Assembly (NCBI GenBank): GCA_013334565.1
Contig: JAAXXI010000005.1
Location: 1-64,000 of the forward strand
Direction of reading: 5' to 3'
Length of the DNA stretch: 64,000 nucleotides
Source of the DNA: Chlorobiaceae bacterium
GTDB taxonomy: Bacteria; Bacteroidota; Chlorobiia; Chlorobiales; Chlorobiaceae
Part shown: positions 1 through 9,149 of the stretch, piece by piece
How the letters are laid out: the number at the start of each line of letters is the position of its first letter
Numbering within the stretch: the first letter of the stretch is position 1
Translations under genes and position numbers: made by a program
Notes under the pieces: model-generated
Seen by the model: the letters and a program-made list of their open reading frames with translations, nothing else
Told to the model about the DNA's origin: nothing
The model's database searches: none

Positions 1-561
1 GTCGATCTGAGCAACCTGCAGCGACAGATCCTCCATACGATCGATTCGCTGGAGAAACTGAAGGTCGAATCGGCAACACAACGGCTGCTTGCCCTCGATC
101 CCGGTATCAGCATAAAAACATATCCCTTCAGGCTGACCGGCGGGAACGCCCGCGAAATCCTTCCCGGTTATGATTTCGTGATCGATGCGACAGACAATTT
201 CGATTCGAAATTCCTCATTGCGAAAGCCTGCCATGACGCAGGTAAACCCTATTCGCATGCGGGCATCCGTGAATTCCACGGTCAGACCATGACGGTCAGG
301 CCCGCTGAAACGGCCTGCTACCGGTGCATCTTCCACGAAGATGGTGTCCCTTCGGGCAATATCCCCAGAGGCCCGGTCGGCGCCCTTCCCGGCATCATCG
401 GCTCCATTCAGGCCATGGAGGCGATAAAAGTGCTGCTTTCCATCGGTGATCCGCTCTACAATGCACTGCTCACCTGCGACACCCTGACGATGTCGTTCAG
501 AAAAATCCCGCTATCCAGGGATCCGGAGTGCCCGTTTTGCGGAAATGTGCTTTCTGCCTGA
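1..561 (+). CDS. MoeB/ThiF/HesA-family adenylyltransferase, C-terminal part
   Basis: The reading frame is open from the first base, so the 5' part lies outside the window. The visible part starts at the conserved VDLSNLQRQ stretch of the E1-like adenylation fold and carries DATDNF and two Cys pairs (CYRC and CPFC) that bind structural zinc in MoeB/ThiF proteins. These enzymes adenylate the C-terminal glycine of a ubiquitin-like sulfur carrier (MoaD or ThiS) for molybdopterin or thiamin synthesis. Which carrier is served cannot be decided here. The gene ends at TGA 559-561 and is followed by repeats and decayed DNA rather than by a pathway partner. Confidence 0.85.
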   Translation, partial: VDLSNLQRQILHTIDSLEKLKVESATQRLLALDPGISIKTYPFRLTGGNAREILPGYDFVIDATDNFDSKFLIAKACHDAGKPYSHAGIREFHGQTMTVRPAETACYRCIFHEDGVPSGNIPRGPVGALPGIIGSIQAMEAIKVLLSIGDPLYNALLTCDTLTMSFRKIPLSRDPECPFCGNVLSA

Positions 562-630
562 CAAGGTATATTTTTGATTGAATTATTACTCAGGCAATAA
601 TAAAACGCATGAAAATCCATGTTACCGATC

Positions 631-720
631 TGTCATTCCGCAATGAAGCATAGCGGAATGAAGAATCCATTTTATTACTAATAAATAACTTCTGGATTCT
701 TCGCGTTGCTCAGAATGACA
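631..720. repeat. Short copy of the dispersed TGTCAT...ATGACA inverted-repeat element
   Basis: A 90-bp unit begins TGTCATTCCG and ends CAGAATGACA, with inner arms GAATGAAGAATCCA and TGGATTCTTCG. It matches half of the 184-bp units at 23941, 24210 and 31830. The ends are mutually inverted, so the RNA can fold into a long hairpin. It looks like a non-autonomous MITE-type or REP-type element. Confidence 0.75.
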
Positions 721-994
721 AATTAGGAGCTATTTTTGAAATAATTAAAACAGCCGGAAAAAACAGGCCTCATGAAACGGTAGTTTGATGAGACAATCCA
801 AATACTTCGCATGATTCTGCGCAGTCAGCTATTTTTCTGAAAAAACCGTCTCAAATATCCATTCCTTCAGAGAAGGAAACGGAAGGACCGCGAGACTTGT
901 AGCAACTCTCATGGCTTTACAGGCAGGATATAACGGATTTAATTTGGAAATTGCAGAGGAGTGATTTGCTGACTATATCAAAGCCATACAGACA

Positions 995-1240
995 TTAAGC
1001 CTTGAGTTGATGACGACTATCCTTCGTCAGGCCCTTCTTCACTGACCCAACTGATTTGTACCATTTCTTGAGAATAGTCTCGGCATTTTTTATTCCCTCC
1101 ACCTTCGATGAAGAGACGACTTCCTGAAAAAGCATCTCCCTTAGACCTTCATTTGTCTGAAGTTTAGGATGGGTTTGTGACAGTGGAAGCGTAATGTCAA
1201 CATAGATGTCGCCGGTTTTTAAAAAAATCAGCGTTCTTTG
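995..1240 (-). pseudogene. Headless ORF remnant of unknown protein
   Basis: An 81-codon open frame on the minus strand ends at TAA (995-997) and opens after a TGA at 1241-1243, with no start codon near its 5' end. The product is well formed: it begins QRTLIFLKTGDIYVDITLPL and ends in a lysine-rich tail, KKGLTKDSRHQLKA. This reads like the C-terminal third of a real protein whose 5' part has been lost. The transposase remnant abuts and overlaps its truncated end, which suggests an insertion removed the rest. The family is not recognised. Confidence 0.45.
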
Positions 1241-1494
1241 TCAGTGTTCAGTAGAACCTTTTGCGGCGATGTCCAATGTTTTGCCAATCGTGATCCCCAT
1301 CGTTCCGGAAAGACCTCCCTTGCTTGCTGCATAATCTGGTTTCTTCACTCGAAAATGCTCACCGCTTCGCCTGTTCGTAACTGATGTGGTGTCATATGGC
1401 CAATAGCTGAATGTAAGTGCTCCGTATTGTACCAGTTCACAATGCTTGCCATGCATTCCCTGTCGTACCTGTCTTGATTTTCCTTAAACAGGAA
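1228..1494 (-). pseudogene. IS3-family transposase (OrfB) C-terminal remnant
   Basis: The frame reads FKENQDRYDRECMASIVNWY and continues NTEHLHSAIGHMTPHQLRTG, then FPERWGSRLAKHW. This is the end of the DDE integrase domain and tail of IS3-family OrfB, with the usual WYNxEHxHSxI block. An in-frame TGA interrupts the tail after SIFE, most simply a CGA-to-TGA change. Upstream the frame is closed by TAA, so the catalytic part is missing. It is a dead fragment, with no inverted ends seen. Confidence 0.8.
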
Positions 1495-1847
1495 TTAGTG
1501 GCAATTTTTTTAACACAATCCGTCGAATCTCCTGTAAATAAAGGGTTCAGAAAAAAAGCTGTTTTCGACCCGGCAAAGCAGCTGAAAGCGCTGTGCTGAA
1601 ACAATCCCTCAACTTTTTCCGGCTTCCCATTGTTTGTTTTTTCGATTTCCTCCAAAAAAAGGGTTGATAATTGTTATACTTCACTTTTATGCCATTTGAA
1701 TAACCGTATTCCAAAGAGAATGGACGACAAGCCACTCTTTTTTCATCCCGGATTTCAGGAGATATGCGCGCCCCCCTGCCTTCATGCGCCTGGCAATTGT
1801 CCTGAAACATTCGAAGAATGTCCTCCCGCAGACAAGTACCTCAAACC
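1495..1847. other. Intergenic region upstream of sucA
   Basis: No convincing gene is seen; the short frames here have no recognisable protein features. The AT-rich stretch around 1660-1690 is a plausible place for the sucA promoter, but no -35/-10 pair with good spacing stands out. Confidence 0.4.
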
Positions 1848-4679
1848 ATGACACAGAAGTCCAGAATCAACTCCTACCTCTTCGGGGGCAACGCTCCCTA
1901 TATCGAAAACCTTTACGAGGATTACCTTGAAAACCCGGCGTCCCTCCCTGAAAACTGGAGGGCCTATTTCGATGCCATGCAGAACCTGCCGGCATCCAAT
2001 GGCACGGAATTGCGGGATATAGCCCATACGCCCATCCAGTCCTCCTTTGCCGAAAGGGCAAGGCTCGGGCCGATCTGCAGGGTCGTCGCAAGCCCCGATG
2101 CTGATCTCGGCCGTAAAAGGGTTTCGGTTCAGAAACTTATCGCAGCCTACCGGAACGTGGGTTCCCGCCGGGCCGAGCTCGATCCCCTCAAGCGCCAGGA
2201 AAGGGCCGACGTCCCTGACCTCGAACCGTCGTTCTACGGGTTCTCCGATACCGACATGGATATCGTCTTCAACACGAGCAACACTTATTTCGGCAAGGAG
2301 ACCATGCCGCTGCGCGAACTGCTGCAGAACCTGCGGGAAACCTACTGCGGTACCATCGGTGCAGAGTTCATGTATGTCAGCGACCAGACGGAAAAACGAT
2401 GGTGGCAGGCGAGGCTCGAAACAATCCGCTCGAAACCTGATTTCAGCACCGAAAGGAAAAAGCATATCCTCGAACGCCTGACCGCCGCCGAAGGGTTCGA
2501 ACGCTACCTGCACACGCGGTTTGTCGGCCAGAAACGGTTCTCGCTCGAAGGGGGCGACAGTTTCATCCCGTCGCTCGACGAGCTGATCCAGCGCGCCGGC
2601 AAAGCTGGCATCCAGGAAATCGTGGTCGGCATGGCCCACAGGGGCAGGCTGAACGTCCTGGTCAACATCATGGGTAAAAACCCCCTCGATCTCTTTGCGG
2701 AGTTCGAAGGCAAACACGCGGCTGATCTTCCCTCAGGTGACGTGAAGTACCATCAGGGGTTCACCAGCGACATCGCCACACCCGGAGGCCCGGTCAACAT
2801 CTCGCTCGCCTTCAACCCGTCGCACCTCGAAATCGTCAATCCGGTAGTCGAAGGGGCCGTGAAGGCAAGGCAGATCAAGCGGGATGACCGTGAGGGATCG
2901 CAGGTGCTGCCGGTGCTCGTGCACGGCGACGCGGCGTTTTCCGGGCAGGGCGTGGTCATGGAGACCCTCAACCTTGCGATGACCCGCGGCTACGGTACAG
3001 GAGGAACGGTCCATATCGTCATCAACAACCAGATCGGCTTCACCACCTCCGATCCGCGTGACACCCGCTCGACCATCTACTGCACGGACGTCGTGAAGAT
3101 GATCGAAGCACCGGTGCTCCACGTCAACGGCGACGACCCCGAAGCGGTGGTGCTGGCTACCCGGATGGCCCTCGATTACCGCCAGGCTTTCAAGCGCGAC
3201 GTCGTTATCGATATCGTCTGTTTCCGCAAGCTCGGCCACAACGAACAGGACACGCCGGCGATGACCCAGCCGCTGATGTACAAAAAGATCGAGAAGCACC
3301 CCGGTACGAGAAAGCTTTACGCTGAAAAGCTCGAATCGCAGGGCACCCTTGAAAAGGGCTATGCCGATTCGCTCAGCAAGAAATTCCGCAAAGACCTCGA
3401 TGAGGGCAGGTACAGCGCGAACCCCGTGCTCGTCAACAAAACCATTTTCACCTCGGAACCCACCGCTTTCCACGAAAAATCTTCAGGGACCGGCGTTCCC
3501 GTTACCGAACTGAAAAGGCTCTCGGAAAGGTTGACGAAAATTCCCGAACAGTTCAAGCTCCACCCGCTGGTCGAAAAGGTGGTCAAGGACCGTGCCCGCA
3601 TGGGCGCAGGCGATCAGCCGCTCGACTGGGGCATGGGCGAGCATCTCGCCTTCGCTTCACTCGTCGCAGGGGGATACCCGGTGCGGATAACCGGCCAGGA
3701 CAGCGGCAGGGGCACCTTTTCCCATCGCCATTCGGTCCTGCACGACCAGAACAGGGAAAAATGGAACGCAGGCATCTACATTCCGCTCCAGAACGTCACC
3801 GATAACCAGGCGGCATACACCGTCATCGACTCGGTGCTTTCCGAAGAAGCCGTGCTCGGGTTTGAATACGGGTACTCCATATCGGCCCCCGACACCCTGG
3901 TCATCTGGGAGGCCCAGTTCGGCGATTTCGCCAATGGCGCACAGGTGCTCATCGATCAGTTCATCACCTCGGGCGAAGTGAAGTGGGGGCTCGCATCGGG
4001 CCTCACGCTCATGCTCCCGCACGGCTACGAAGGCCAGGGCCCCGAACACTCCTCGTCGCGCCCGGAACGCTTCCTGCAGCTCTGTGCGGACAACAACATC
4101 CAGGTCTGCCAGCCCACTAACCCGGCACAGATTTTCCACGTGCTCCGCAGGCAGATGGTCAATATGGTCCGCAAGCCGCTGGTTATCCTCACCCCGAAAT
4201 CGCTCCTCAGGCACAAGGAGGCTGTTTCGCACCTCGACGACCTTTCAACGGGGAATTTCAGGCCGCTCATCGGCGATCCCGCCGCCGAACCGAAAAAAGT
4301 GCGGAGGATCGTTGCCTGCTCGGGAAGGGTCTACTACGACCTCATCAACCGCAGGCGCGAAAACTTGTCCGAAGAAACGGCCATCATCCGCATCGAACAG
4401 CTCTACCCCTTCCCTGAGGAAGAACTTGCCATCGAATTTGCCCGTTATCCCGCACTGAAGGAGATCGTCTGGTGCCAGGATGAACCGAAAAACCAGGGAT
4501 ACTGGCGCTTCATCCAGCGCTTTTTCATGCGGGCGATGGTCCCGGGACAGGTTTTCGGCTATGCAGGACGCGCAGCATCGGCTTCGACAGCCTGCGGATA
4601 CCTCGAAATGCATGTCAGGCAGCAGAAAGCCCTGCTCGACGAGGCTTTCGGTGAATTCAGCGTTTTTTTCAACAAATGA
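1848..4679 (+). CDS. sucA: 2-oxoglutarate dehydrogenase E1 component
   Basis: This is the thiamine-diphosphate-dependent E1 that decarboxylates 2-oxoglutarate and passes the succinyl group to E2-bound lipoate. The 943-residue product has the expected N-terminus (SYLFGGNAPYIENLYEDYL), then MAHRGRLNVL, HGDAAFSGQG, INNQIGFTTSDPRDTRS, KLGHNEQDTP and LPHGYEGQGPEHSS, all standard for the full-length homodimeric E1. An ATG at 1818 is also in frame; 1848 is chosen because it places the conserved start next to the usual N-terminus, but neither has a clear ribosome site. sucB follows after 9 bases, so the genes form an operon. Green sulfur bacteria normally use 2-oxoglutarate:ferredoxin oxidoreductase, so an E1 here is unusual. 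Confidence 0.95.
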   Translation: MTQKSRINSYLFGGNAPYIENLYEDYLENPASLPENWRAYFDAMQNLPASNGTELRDIAHTPIQSSFAERARLGPICRVVASPDADLGRKRVSVQKLIAAYRNVGSRRAELDPLKRQERADVPDLEPSFYGFSDTDMDIVFNTSNTYFGKETMPLRELLQNLRETYCGTIGAEFMYVSDQTEKRWWQARLETIRSKPDFSTERKKHILERLTAAEGFERYLHTRFVGQKRFSLEGGDSFIPSLDELIQRAGKAGIQEIVVGMAHRGRLNVLVNIMGKNPLDLFAEFEGKHAADLPSGDVKYHQGFTSDIATPGGPVNISLAFNPSHLEIVNPVVEGAVKARQIKRDDREGSQVLPVLVHGDAAFSGQGVVMETLNLAMTRGYGTGGTVHIVINNQIGFTTSDPRDTRSTIYCTDVVKMIEAPVLHVNGDDPEAVVLATRMALDYRQAFKRDVVIDIVCFRKLGHNEQDTPAMTQPLMYKKIEKHPGTRKLYAEKLESQGTLEKGYADSLSKKFRKDLDEGRYSANPVLVNKTIFTSEPTAFHEKSSGTGVPVTELKRLSERLTKIPEQFKLHPLVEKVVKDRARMGAGDQPLDWGMGEHLAFASLVAGGYPVRITGQDSGRGTFSHRHSVLHDQNREKWNAGIYIPLQNVTDNQAAYTVIDSVLSEEAVLGFEYGYSISAPDTLVIWEAQFGDFANGAQVLIDQFITSGEVKWGLASGLTLMLPHGYEGQGPEHSSSRPERFLQLCADNNIQVCQPTNPAQIFHVLRRQMVNMVRKPLVILTPKSLLRHKEAVSHLDDLSTGNFRPLIGDPAAEPKKVRRIVACSGRVYYDLINRRRENLSEETAIIRIEQLYPFPEEELAIEFARYPALKEIVWCQDEPKNQGYWRFIQRFFMRAMVPGQVFGYAGRAASASTACGYLEMHVRQQKALLDEAFGEFSVFFNK

Positions 4680-4688
4680 TACACTCGA

Positions 4689-5924
4689 ATGGCAATCATT
4701 GATGTCACCATATCCCAGTTATCCGAATCGGTTGCTGAAGCGACGCTTCTGAACTGGAAGAAACAACCCGGAGATGCCGTCGCGGAAGATGAAATCCTGT
4801 TTGAAATCGAAACCGACAAAGTGGTGATGGATGTGCCTTCGCCATCGTCGGGCGTCCTTTTCGAAATTCTTGTCGGTAACGGTGGTACGGTCGTGCCGGG
4901 ACAGGTACTGGCAAGGATAGACAGCGAAGGAAAGGCAGCCTCGGCCCAACCGGAACCTGCCGGCCAAGCAGTGCCGGAAGAGAGCCCGGTCAGGCAGGAA
5001 GCGCGCGAAGCGGAACGCATCGCCATGCCTTCGGCCGCCCGCCTCATGGCGGAAACAGGCATCTCCCCCGCGCAGGTACAGGGAACGGGCAGGGAAGGAA
5101 GGATCACCAAAGGCGATGTGCTCTCGGCAATTGCCGCCGGTGCCGAACCGGCAGCTCCCAAAGCCGTACCCGCACCGAAACAGCAGCCCGTTGAAGCGCA
5201 CCTCGAGCCTCCGCTCGTCACCGACCGGCCGGAGCAGCGCGTGCCCATGACCCGCCTGAGGGCCCGCATAGCCGAGAGGCTCATCGAATCGCAGAACACC
5301 AACGCGATCCTCACGACCTTCAACGAAGTCAACATGAAGGCGGTCATCGACCTTCGCAACCGGTACAAGGATACGTTCGAAAAAGAGCACGGGGTGAAGC
5401 TCGGCTTCATGTCGTTCTTCGTCAGGGCCGCAGTGCAGGCGCTGCGCAGGTTCCCCATCCTCAACGCATCGGTTGACGGCAAGGATATCATCTACCACGG
5501 TTATTTCGATATCGGCATCGCCGTCAGTTCTCCGAGGGGCCTGGTCGTGCCGATCCTGCGCAATGTGGACCAGATGGGAATCGCCGAAATAGAGCGTCAG
5601 ATCGCGGATTACTCGACTAAAGCGAAGCTTGGCAGCCTCTCTCTCGAGGAAATCACCGGCGGAACTTTCTCGATATCGAACGGCGGCGTCTTCGGCTCCA
5701 TGCTCTCGACTCCGATCATCAACCCGCCCCAGTCGGCAATCCTCGGCATCCATGCCACAAAGGACCGTCCGGTGGTGGAAAACGGGCAGATCGTCATACG
5801 CCCGATGAACTACCTTGCACTTTCCTATGACCACCGGATCATCGATGGCCGTGAAGCGGTGCTCGGACTGGTTGCAATGAAGGATGCGCTGGAAGACCCA
5901 TCGCGCCTCCTGCTCGATCTTTAA
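4689..5924 (+). CDS. sucB: Dihydrolipoyllysine succinyltransferase (OGDH E2)
   Basis: The 411-residue protein carries an N-terminal lipoyl domain (about residues 1-78) with the lipoylated lysine in [12 protein letters not shown] proline/alanine-rich linker follows, then a peripheral-subunit-binding domain near residues 115-150 ([13 protein letters not shown]) and a catalytic acyltransferase domain ending in SYDHRIIDG, where the His and Asp are catalytic. It transfers succinyl groups to CoA and forms the core of the complex. A pyruvate E2 is possible by fold, but the adjacent sucA-type E1 makes the succinyl form far more likely. One lipoyl domain is normal for SucB. Confidence 0.92.
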   Translation: MAIIDVTISQLSESVAEATLLNWKKQPGDAVAEDEILFEIETDKVVMDVPSPSSGVLFEILVGNGGTVVPGQVLARIDSEGKAASAQPEPAGQAVPEESPVRQEAREAERIAMPSAARLMAETGISPAQVQGTGREGRITKGDVLSAIAAGAEPAAPKAVPAPKQQPVEAHLEPPLVTDRPEQRVPMTRLRARIAERLIESQNTNAILTTFNEVNMKAVIDLRNRYKDTFEKEHGVKLGFMSFFVRAAVQALRRFPILNASVDGKDIIYHGYFDIGIAVSSPRGLVVPILRNVDQMGIAEIERQIADYSTKAKLGSLSLEEITGGTFSISNGGVFGSMLSTPIINPPQSAILGIHATKDRPVVENGQIVIRPMNYLALSYDHRIIDGREAVLGLVAMKDALEDPSRLLLDL

Positions 5925-5945
5925 TGGTTAACGCGATAAACACAC

Positions 5946-7382
5946 ATGAACAGACAATTTGACGTCCTTGTCATCGGAGCAGGGCCCGGAGGCTATATCG
6001 CCGCTATCCGCGCAGCCCAGCTCGGATTTTCCGTAGCTTGCTGCGAATTCAACTCCTATGACGATCCCTCCGGGGAACCCCGCCTCGGAGGCACCTGCCT
6101 CAACGCGGGCTGCATCCCCCTCAAGGCCCTCGTTTCTTCGTCGGAGCTGTACGAAAAAATTTCCCACCATCTCGATGACCACGGCATCATGGTGGAAGGG
6201 CTCCACATGGATGTTCCGCAGATGCAGAAACGAAAGGAATCCATCGTGGACAGGATGACCGGCGGGGTGCAGTTCCTCTTCAGGAAAAACAATGTCACCC
6301 TCCTCAAGGGCAGAGGTTCTTTCGCAGGAAGGGTGGATACCGGTTACCGCGTCCTGATCACCGGCAAGGACGGCGAAGAGGAGGTCCTGGCAAAAAAAGT
6401 CATCATCGCGACCGGCTCGAAAGCACGTCACATCCCCAATGTCAAGGTTGACAATACCGCCATCTGCGACAACGAAGGCGCAATGAAGTTCACCGAAGCC
6501 CCGAAACGGCTCGGCATCATCGGAGCCGGGGTCATCGGTCTTGAAATCGGCTCGGTGTGGAGGAGGCTCGGTGCGGAGGTCACAGTGCTCGAGGTCATGC
6601 CGTCGTTCCTCAGTGTTTGTGACGAAAGCGTTTCGAGGCAGGCATCGAAGCTCTTCATGAAACAGGGCCTTCATATCAAACTCGGTGTCAGGATCGGACA
6701 GGCGAAGGTCACCGATACCGGTGTGAGCATTTCCTACACCGACGACCAGGGAGCGGAGCACGTGCTCGAGTGCGACAAACTGATCCTCTCCATCGGCCGC
6801 GTCCCGAACACGGAAAACCTCAATCTGGAAGCAATCGGGCTGCAGACCGACGAGCGCGGGTTCATCCCGGTCGACGACCACTGTGCCACGGCATCGGCCG
6901 GTGTCTATGCGATCGGCGACGTGGTTCGCGGCCCCATGCTCGCCCACAAGGCAGAAGATGAAGGGGTCATGGCCGCGGAAATGATCGCCGGCATGAAACC
7001 GCATATCGATTACGGCAGCATGCCCTGGGTCATCTACACCACGCCGGAAATCGCCTGGGTCGGCAAAACCGAACAGCAGCTCCGCACAGAAGGACGCGAC
7101 TACAAGACTGGCCAGTTCCCCTTCACGGCGAACGGCAGGGCGCTCAGCCTCGGCGACAGCGACGGCTTCGTGAAAATGATCGCCGACGCGAATACGGACG
7201 AGATCCTCGGCGTGCACATCATCGGATCGAACGCATCGGACCTGATTGCCGAAGCGGCGCTCGCCATGGAGTTCAGGGCATCTTCGGAAGATGTGGCACG
7301 CACCTGCCATCCGCACCCGAGCCTTTCGGAAGCGGTCCGGGAAGCGGCGCTCGCTATCGAAAAGAGGGCGCTCAACATCTGA
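5946..7382 (+). CDS. lpdA: Dihydrolipoyl dehydrogenase (E3)
   Basis: The 478-residue flavoprotein reoxidises the lipoyl arm of E2 and reduces NAD+. It has the FAD-binding GAGPGGYIAAIRAAQLG at residues 10-26, the redox disulfide in GGTCLNAGCIP, an NAD-binding GAGVIGLEIGSVW, the second FAD motif AIGDV, and the C-terminal active-site HPHPSLSE. It lies 21 bases after sucB and completes the 2-oxoglutarate dehydrogenase set. E3 can also serve pyruvate dehydrogenase or glycine cleavage, but no such partner is present here. A strong terminator follows. Confidence 0.95.
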   Translation: MNRQFDVLVIGAGPGGYIAAIRAAQLGFSVACCEFNSYDDPSGEPRLGGTCLNAGCIPLKALVSSSELYEKISHHLDDHGIMVEGLHMDVPQMQKRKESIVDRMTGGVQFLFRKNNVTLLKGRGSFAGRVDTGYRVLITGKDGEEEVLAKKVIIATGSKARHIPNVKVDNTAICDNEGAMKFTEAPKRLGIIGAGVIGLEIGSVWRRLGAEVTVLEVMPSFLSVCDESVSRQASKLFMKQGLHIKLGVRIGQAKVTDTGVSISYTDDQGAEHVLECDKLILSIGRVPNTENLNLEAIGLQTDERGFIPVDDHCATASAGVYAIGDVVRGPMLAHKAEDEGVMAAEMIAGMKPHIDYGSMPWVIYTTPEIAWVGKTEQQLRTEGRDYKTGQFPFTANGRALSLGDSDGFVKMIADANTDEILGVHIIGSNASDLIAEAALAMEFRASSEDVARTCHPHPSLSEAVREAALAIEKRALNI

Positions 7383-7409
7383 GCCTGCTGATACAGACCC
7401 ATCCACTCT

Positions 7410-7472
7410 GGAGTTGTCCGAATTTTATGGCCCTGTCAAACGCCATAATACTCGGACAGCTCCCTTTTTATT
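7410..7472 (+). terminator. Rho-independent terminator after lpdA
   Basis: Arms of about 21 bases, GAGTTGTCCGAATTTTATGG and its near-perfect complement CCATAATACTCGGACAGCTC, surround a 10-base loop and are followed by CTTTTTATT. It starts 27 bases after the lpdA stop and should end the sucAB-lpdA transcript. Confidence 0.85.
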
Positions 7473-7515
7473 GCTCCGGCAACATTAAGACGCAAGGAAA
7501 TCCATGAAACGGAGC

Positions 7516-7693
7516 TGTCATCCTGAACGAAGCATTGAGGAGTGAAGGATCCATCTTTTTCTAAAACAAGAACGACAGGAGTCTTCGCTCTGCCCGGAAT
7601 GACATCATGTTCCGTCATGCTGTACGCAATGCAATGAAGCTTCCATTTCCTGCGGTCGCCCTTCATGGATTCTTCACTTCGTTCAGAATGACA
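7516..7693. repeat. Dispersed inverted-repeat element, left of the accessory block
   Basis: A 178-bp unit begins TGTCATCCTGAACGAAGC and ends TTCAGAATGACA. It shares its internal blocks (GGAGTGAAGGATCCAT, TTCCGTCATGCTG, CTTCATGGATTCTTC) with the 184-bp units at 23941, 24210 and 31830. Confidence 0.85.
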
Positions 7694-8028
7694 GAAAAAA
7701 GACAGCATGGCAGGAATATGAGAGCATGACAGGAACAAGACATAACGAAAGGAAAAGACCGAACGACAAATGCACTGATTTCTTCCCACCCGATCGTTGG
7801 TATGGTAATCGCAGGAGCAGTAAACCCCTGCCTTTCGAGCGACCGCCCCTTCTGTCCACACCCTTTTCTGCAAAAGCACCGTCAATGACCTCCCAAGCCA
7901 TTCAGCGACAAAAGAAATAATAAGATTTATAACATCAGTCATTTTATCCTGTAATTTTAGTAATTTCAAAACGTAAACCTTAATCAGAGGCACTACCTCG
8001 AAAAGCAAAGAAATCGTAAATCAGCAAG
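7694..8028. other. Intergenic region upstream of the chlorosome-type gene
   Basis: No gene is supported. The minus-strand frames here change composition abruptly and match nothing recognised. The last 110 bases are AT-rich and contain GTAATTTTAGTAAT (7951-7964), a direct repeat of GTAA with a 9-base period. A very similar sequence lies upstream of the orphan gene near 21715. The promoter of the next gene is probably here. Confidence 0.4.
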
Positions 8029-8688
8029 ATGATGAATGTCCGCATAAATGACAGGAACTGCTCTTCAGCAGTCGGTGACACCCTTCTGAAAGCTGCAAGG
8101 ATCAACCACTGCCATGCCGGTTTTCTCTGTTGCGAGAATGGTATCTGTCAAACCTGTCATGTCAAGGTAAAAGAGGGAAATGAATGCCTTTCTCCGCTTT
8201 CGGATGTCGAGAAGGCTTTTTTATCTCCCCGTCAGATTGAATCCGGGGGACGTCTGGCATGTCAGGCAACGATCATGAATGAAGGAAAAATCACGGTAGT
8301 TACACGACCGGAAGAAGTCCGGAACATGTTCTTCAGCGATCCCTCATCACTCTTCAAGTACGGGACAGAAATGGGTAGTGACACGGCAAGGCAGGTTGTT
8401 CCGGGGCTGATCAATCTTGCTACCCGGATGATGCAAGGCAAACTGAGCTCAGGAGATGCACTTGAAGATCTGAAAGCGTCAGTTGCCGGAGTCGCAGACC
8501 TGGCCCTCAAAACCCTTCCAGAATATCTCCCCTTCAAGAATGAGATCATGGGAATGGTCAGCGGTCTGCCAGAGAAGTTCCAGGATCAGTTATCATCCTT
8601 CATTCCATTTGAAACTCCGTTTGTCCGGAAACGAACCCATGAAAATTTCGAAAAAGTGGTGATCAGATTTAACCCTGACACTCCCTGA
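8029..8688 (+). CDS. Chlorosome envelope-type [2Fe-2S] protein (CsmI/CsmJ/CsmX-like)
   Basis: The 219-residue product has an N-terminal plant/adrenodoxin-type ferredoxin domain with ligands spaced C35-x4-C40-x2-C43-x34-C78. The remaining ~130 residues are non-enzymatic, with amphipathic segments. This layout is known for CsmI, CsmJ and CsmX of green sulfur bacteria, which sit in the chlorosome envelope and may carry electrons linked to redox quenching of energy transfer. Which member it is cannot be settled by eye. A second ATG at 8032 is equally possible. It stands alone 110 bases before a small gene, in a block that also holds pigment-synthesis genes. A soluble ferredoxin is less likely given the long C-terminal part. 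Confidence 0.75.
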   Translation: MMNVRINDRNCSSAVGDTLLKAARINHCHAGFLCCENGICQTCHVKVKEGNECLSPLSDVEKAFLSPRQIESGGRLACQATIMNEGKITVVTRPEEVRNMFFSDPSSLFKYGTEMGSDTARQVVPGLINLATRMMQGKLSSGDALEDLKASVAGVADLALKTLPEYLPFKNEIMGMVSGLPEKFQDQLSSFIPFETPFVRKRTHENFEKVVIRFNPDTP

Positions 8689-8798
8689 TAATTGCCTGAC
8701 CATGCCTGTTCCGGAAGTATAACCTGCTCCAGGGTTGAGCCTCCGGCTGAAATCGCCGGTATATGAAGTATTGACAGAATCAGAAAAAAGCGTTTACC

Positions 8799-9149
8799 AT
8801 GCTGAGGGCAATGATACCCAATATCCTGCTGAAGCTTGAAGAAGAGAGACATGAAGAGGCTTTCGTCAATCTTGACGGCCTTATCTGTTTCATCCATGAA
8901 AATATCAGGGAATTTTCAGCAGAGGAGATCTTCTGTATCACTGCTGCTCACGACGCTCTTTCGATAACCTTGTTCGAATCTGCCTCCCCTGCTTTCAAGG
9001 GCAAAGAAACAATCTGTTCCCACCTTGCATGCCTGCGGTTGAGAGAAGCTCTGGGAGATATGGCCTCGGGACGTGCGGCCAACGCATTGACCTTATGCCT
9101 CGAAGCGCTTGCAACAAAAAATCAGCATATCGGAAATGACAAACAATAA
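8799..9149 (+). CDS. Small helical protein of unknown function
   Basis: The 116-residue product has no membrane segment or signal peptide and looks mostly alpha-helical, with acidic and leucine-rich stretches (ILLKLEEERHEEAF near residues 8-21). The family is not recognised. Its last 14 bases overlap the likely start of the next gene, which suggests translational coupling. An internal ATG at 8811 could also be used. The position between a chlorosome-type protein and an SDR suggests a role in the same process, but nothing in the sequence shows it. Confidence 0.6.
   Translation: MLRAMIPNILLKLEEERHEEAFVNLDGLICFIHENIREFSAEEIFCITAAHDALSITLFESASPAFKGKETICSHLACLRLREALGDMASGRAANALTLCLEALATKNQHIGNDKQ

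Noticed and set aside
4559..5834. Long open frames antisense to sucB
   Set aside because: They are shadows of a GC-rich coding strand; the plus-strand frame has all E2 motifs and the antisense products show no domain.
5928..7406. A 492-codon frame antisense to lpdA
   Set aside because: It exactly mirrors lpdA and has unnatural composition; lpdA has all catalytic motifs.
7810..7930. A tRNA-like or conserved-ORF look in the minus strand (VAEWLGRSL)
   Set aside because: No cloverleaf with acceptor and T arms can be drawn, and the frame runs straight into repeat DNA.
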